Source: Clostridia bacterium
GTDB taxonomy: Bacteria; Bacillota; Clostridia; Oscillospirales; Acutalibacteraceae
Direction: 5' to 3'
DNA: 64,000 nt
Assembly: GCA_017416765.1 (NCBI GenBank)
Contig: JAFQBE010000034.1
Span: 25,757-89,756, forward strand
The first letter of the stretch is position 1, and the number at the start of each line of letters is the position of its first letter. Position numbers and translations under genes: made by a program. Shown one piece after another: positions 63,013-64,000 of the stretch. The notes below the pieces were generated by a model. The model was not told the origin of the DNA, did not search any database, and saw nothing but the letters and a program-made list of their open reading frames with translations.

Positions 63013-64000
63013 TCAGATACCTGAAAAAGCAATAATGCCCAAAACGAGTGCGCTAAATCCAAAGCCTATATAAGGATTGCCAGTCATAGCTGTTACTGCA
63101 GCTGTAAGTTCGGCTGTAAAAACGCCTACACCTACTGCAGCACTTGCAATGTGTTCAAATGCATTAAATCGAATATCATCATCAGTCATTAACGGATTCC
63201 AAAAATCCTTCAATATATTTATGGCCGCACTTACAACACCTGATGCCGTACTGATTTTAATTTTTCCACCCAAAGCAATTGTAGCAATATTTTTCAAATC
63301 GCCATATAACCCTTTGGCAGAGAACAAAGCATTAAGCCACTCATCGCCATTAAGTACCATAACTCCAATTTCTAATACTTCAGCGTAATTTACGAGTTTA
63401 GAATCTTCGTCAGTTGTTCTTTCTAAAAAATCGACAACAGCATATACATTCATATCGTGCCGTTCAGCATAATCCGCAATATATATTAAACACGCAAAAA
63501 TAGTTGCAACATTAACTGCTACTTGTTCTGTTGAACTTAAATACCCACTCGGATCACTATATCTCACCGGATTATTCAGGCAATAGGCAAACATATTAGT
63601 GCCTTGGAGAGCATTGCCGGCTACGAGATAGGCATCGGCACTGATGAAGCGGCAGAGCTCGGGGTCATAATAACGGCTTTGCAGGTAGTAAAGTCCGGTT
63701 TCGTTATCGTAAACATAGCCCCTGTAGCGCAACGGATTGGCTAAAGCAATATCTTCATAAATTGAATTGTTTACTGTTACAGAAATAGGCTTTCCCCATG
63801 AATCATAAGCGTATTCAACTATTACATTGCCATTGCCGGTAGCAATACCAATAACATCACCTTGCAGATTAAGCATATAGTAGAACGGACCGCCGCCGTA
63901 GTAAAAGCTGTACGGTTTACCGTCTGCCGTGTAGTAAATTGTCAGCGGACCATAATCCAAACCATCGGATTCAACACGAACAAGCTTATCGCCGACATAA
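63013..64000 (-). CDS. RHS polymorphic toxin, 3' part (5' end outside window)
   Basis: The last 328 codons of a second RHS gene; the frame is open to the window edge. The YD-repeat end (LVRVESDGLDYGPLTIYYTA) and the core motif GLYYLQSRYYDPELCRFISA are clear, ending NNPVRYSDPSGYLSS. The variable tip is about 170 residues with a different sequence from that of the first RHS protein. It is helical with hydrophobic stretches (VAVNVATIFACLIYIADYA, and ASAAVGVGVFTAELTAAV), so it may act on membranes. No nuclease motif is seen. Confidence 0.85.
   Translation of the reverse strand, partial: YVGDKLVRVESDGLDYGPLTIYYTADGKPYSFYYGGGPFYYMLNLQGDVIGIATGNGNVIVEYAYDSWGKPISVTVNNSIYEDIALANPLRYRGYVYDNETGLYYLQSRYYDPELCRFISADAYLVAGNALQGTNMFAYCLNNPVRYSDPSGYLSSTEQVAVNVATIFACLIYIADYAERHDMNVYAVVDFLERTTDEDSKLVNYAEVLEIGVMVLNGDEWLNALFSAKGLYGDLKNIATIALGGKIKISTASGVVSAAINILKDFWNPLMTDDDIRFNAFEHIASAAVGVGVFTAELTAAVTAMTGNPYIGFGFSALVLGIIAFSGI

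Overview
The window looks like a chromosomal segment of a gut Clostridia member (Oscillospiraceae/Ruminococcaceae-like). The signs are strong Shine-Dalgarno sites, TTGCAA/TTGACA-17-TAAAAT promoters, Gram-positive surface and teichoic-type genes, a bile-salt-hydrolase-type enzyme, GH29 and GH2 glycosidases and low to moderate GC. No species can be named from the sequence alone.

1-35.6 kb is mostly ordinary chromosome. It holds the 3' part of ftsH, a type IIA topoisomerase pair, secG, an oxidoreductase and a DMT transporter, then a HEPN/MNT toxin-antitoxin pair. A YtrA-type GntR repressor follows with an ABC exporter that has three paralogous permeases. Next come a secreted repeat protein, a YjdF-like membrane protein coupled to a GH29 fucosidase, rpmB, a CDP-glycerol transferase and a secreted amidase-like protein. 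A PadR module, a phosphoesterase/beta-galactosidase operon, a GH43-like protein, a lipase, a BIG2-DUF4474 protein and a choloylglycine hydrolase complete the region. It ends with two tRNA genes (CAT and Trp).

35.6 kb to about 48.9 kb is a mobile element next to tRNA-Trp. It has a tyrosine integrase, an excisionase-like protein, a RepA-like ATPase and a DUF669-like protein, with iteron-like repeats and paired CTGTCA motifs. Downstream is an AT-rich cargo: a truncated gene fragment and an operon of two giant proteins, each starting with a calcineurin-like phosphoesterase followed by a P-loop NTPase. The first is cut by a single in-frame stop before an HD phosphohydrolase domain. Three copies of a non-coding element with a conserved tail and sequence-divergent but base-paired hairpins separate the cargo blocks. 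A 112-nt pseudoknot-capable structure begins on the stop codon of the last gene.

48.9-64 kb is a conflict region, all on the minus strand: an ECF sigma/anti-sigma/secreted-protein module, two RHS polymorphic toxin genes with putative immunity genes, and between them a four-gene operon (TIR protein, helical protein, SPFH-like protein, membrane SH3 protein). The TIR protein's C-terminus and the helical protein's N-terminus share an ungapped G/N/I/Q-patterned motif of 23 residues. This resembles the matched amyloid-type signalling motifs of effector/sensor pairs and is the best candidate here for an undescribed immune system. A dispersed hairpin repeat runs into the 3' ends of both putative immunity genes and brackets an RHS gene scrap, which suggests repeat-assisted exchange of toxin tips.
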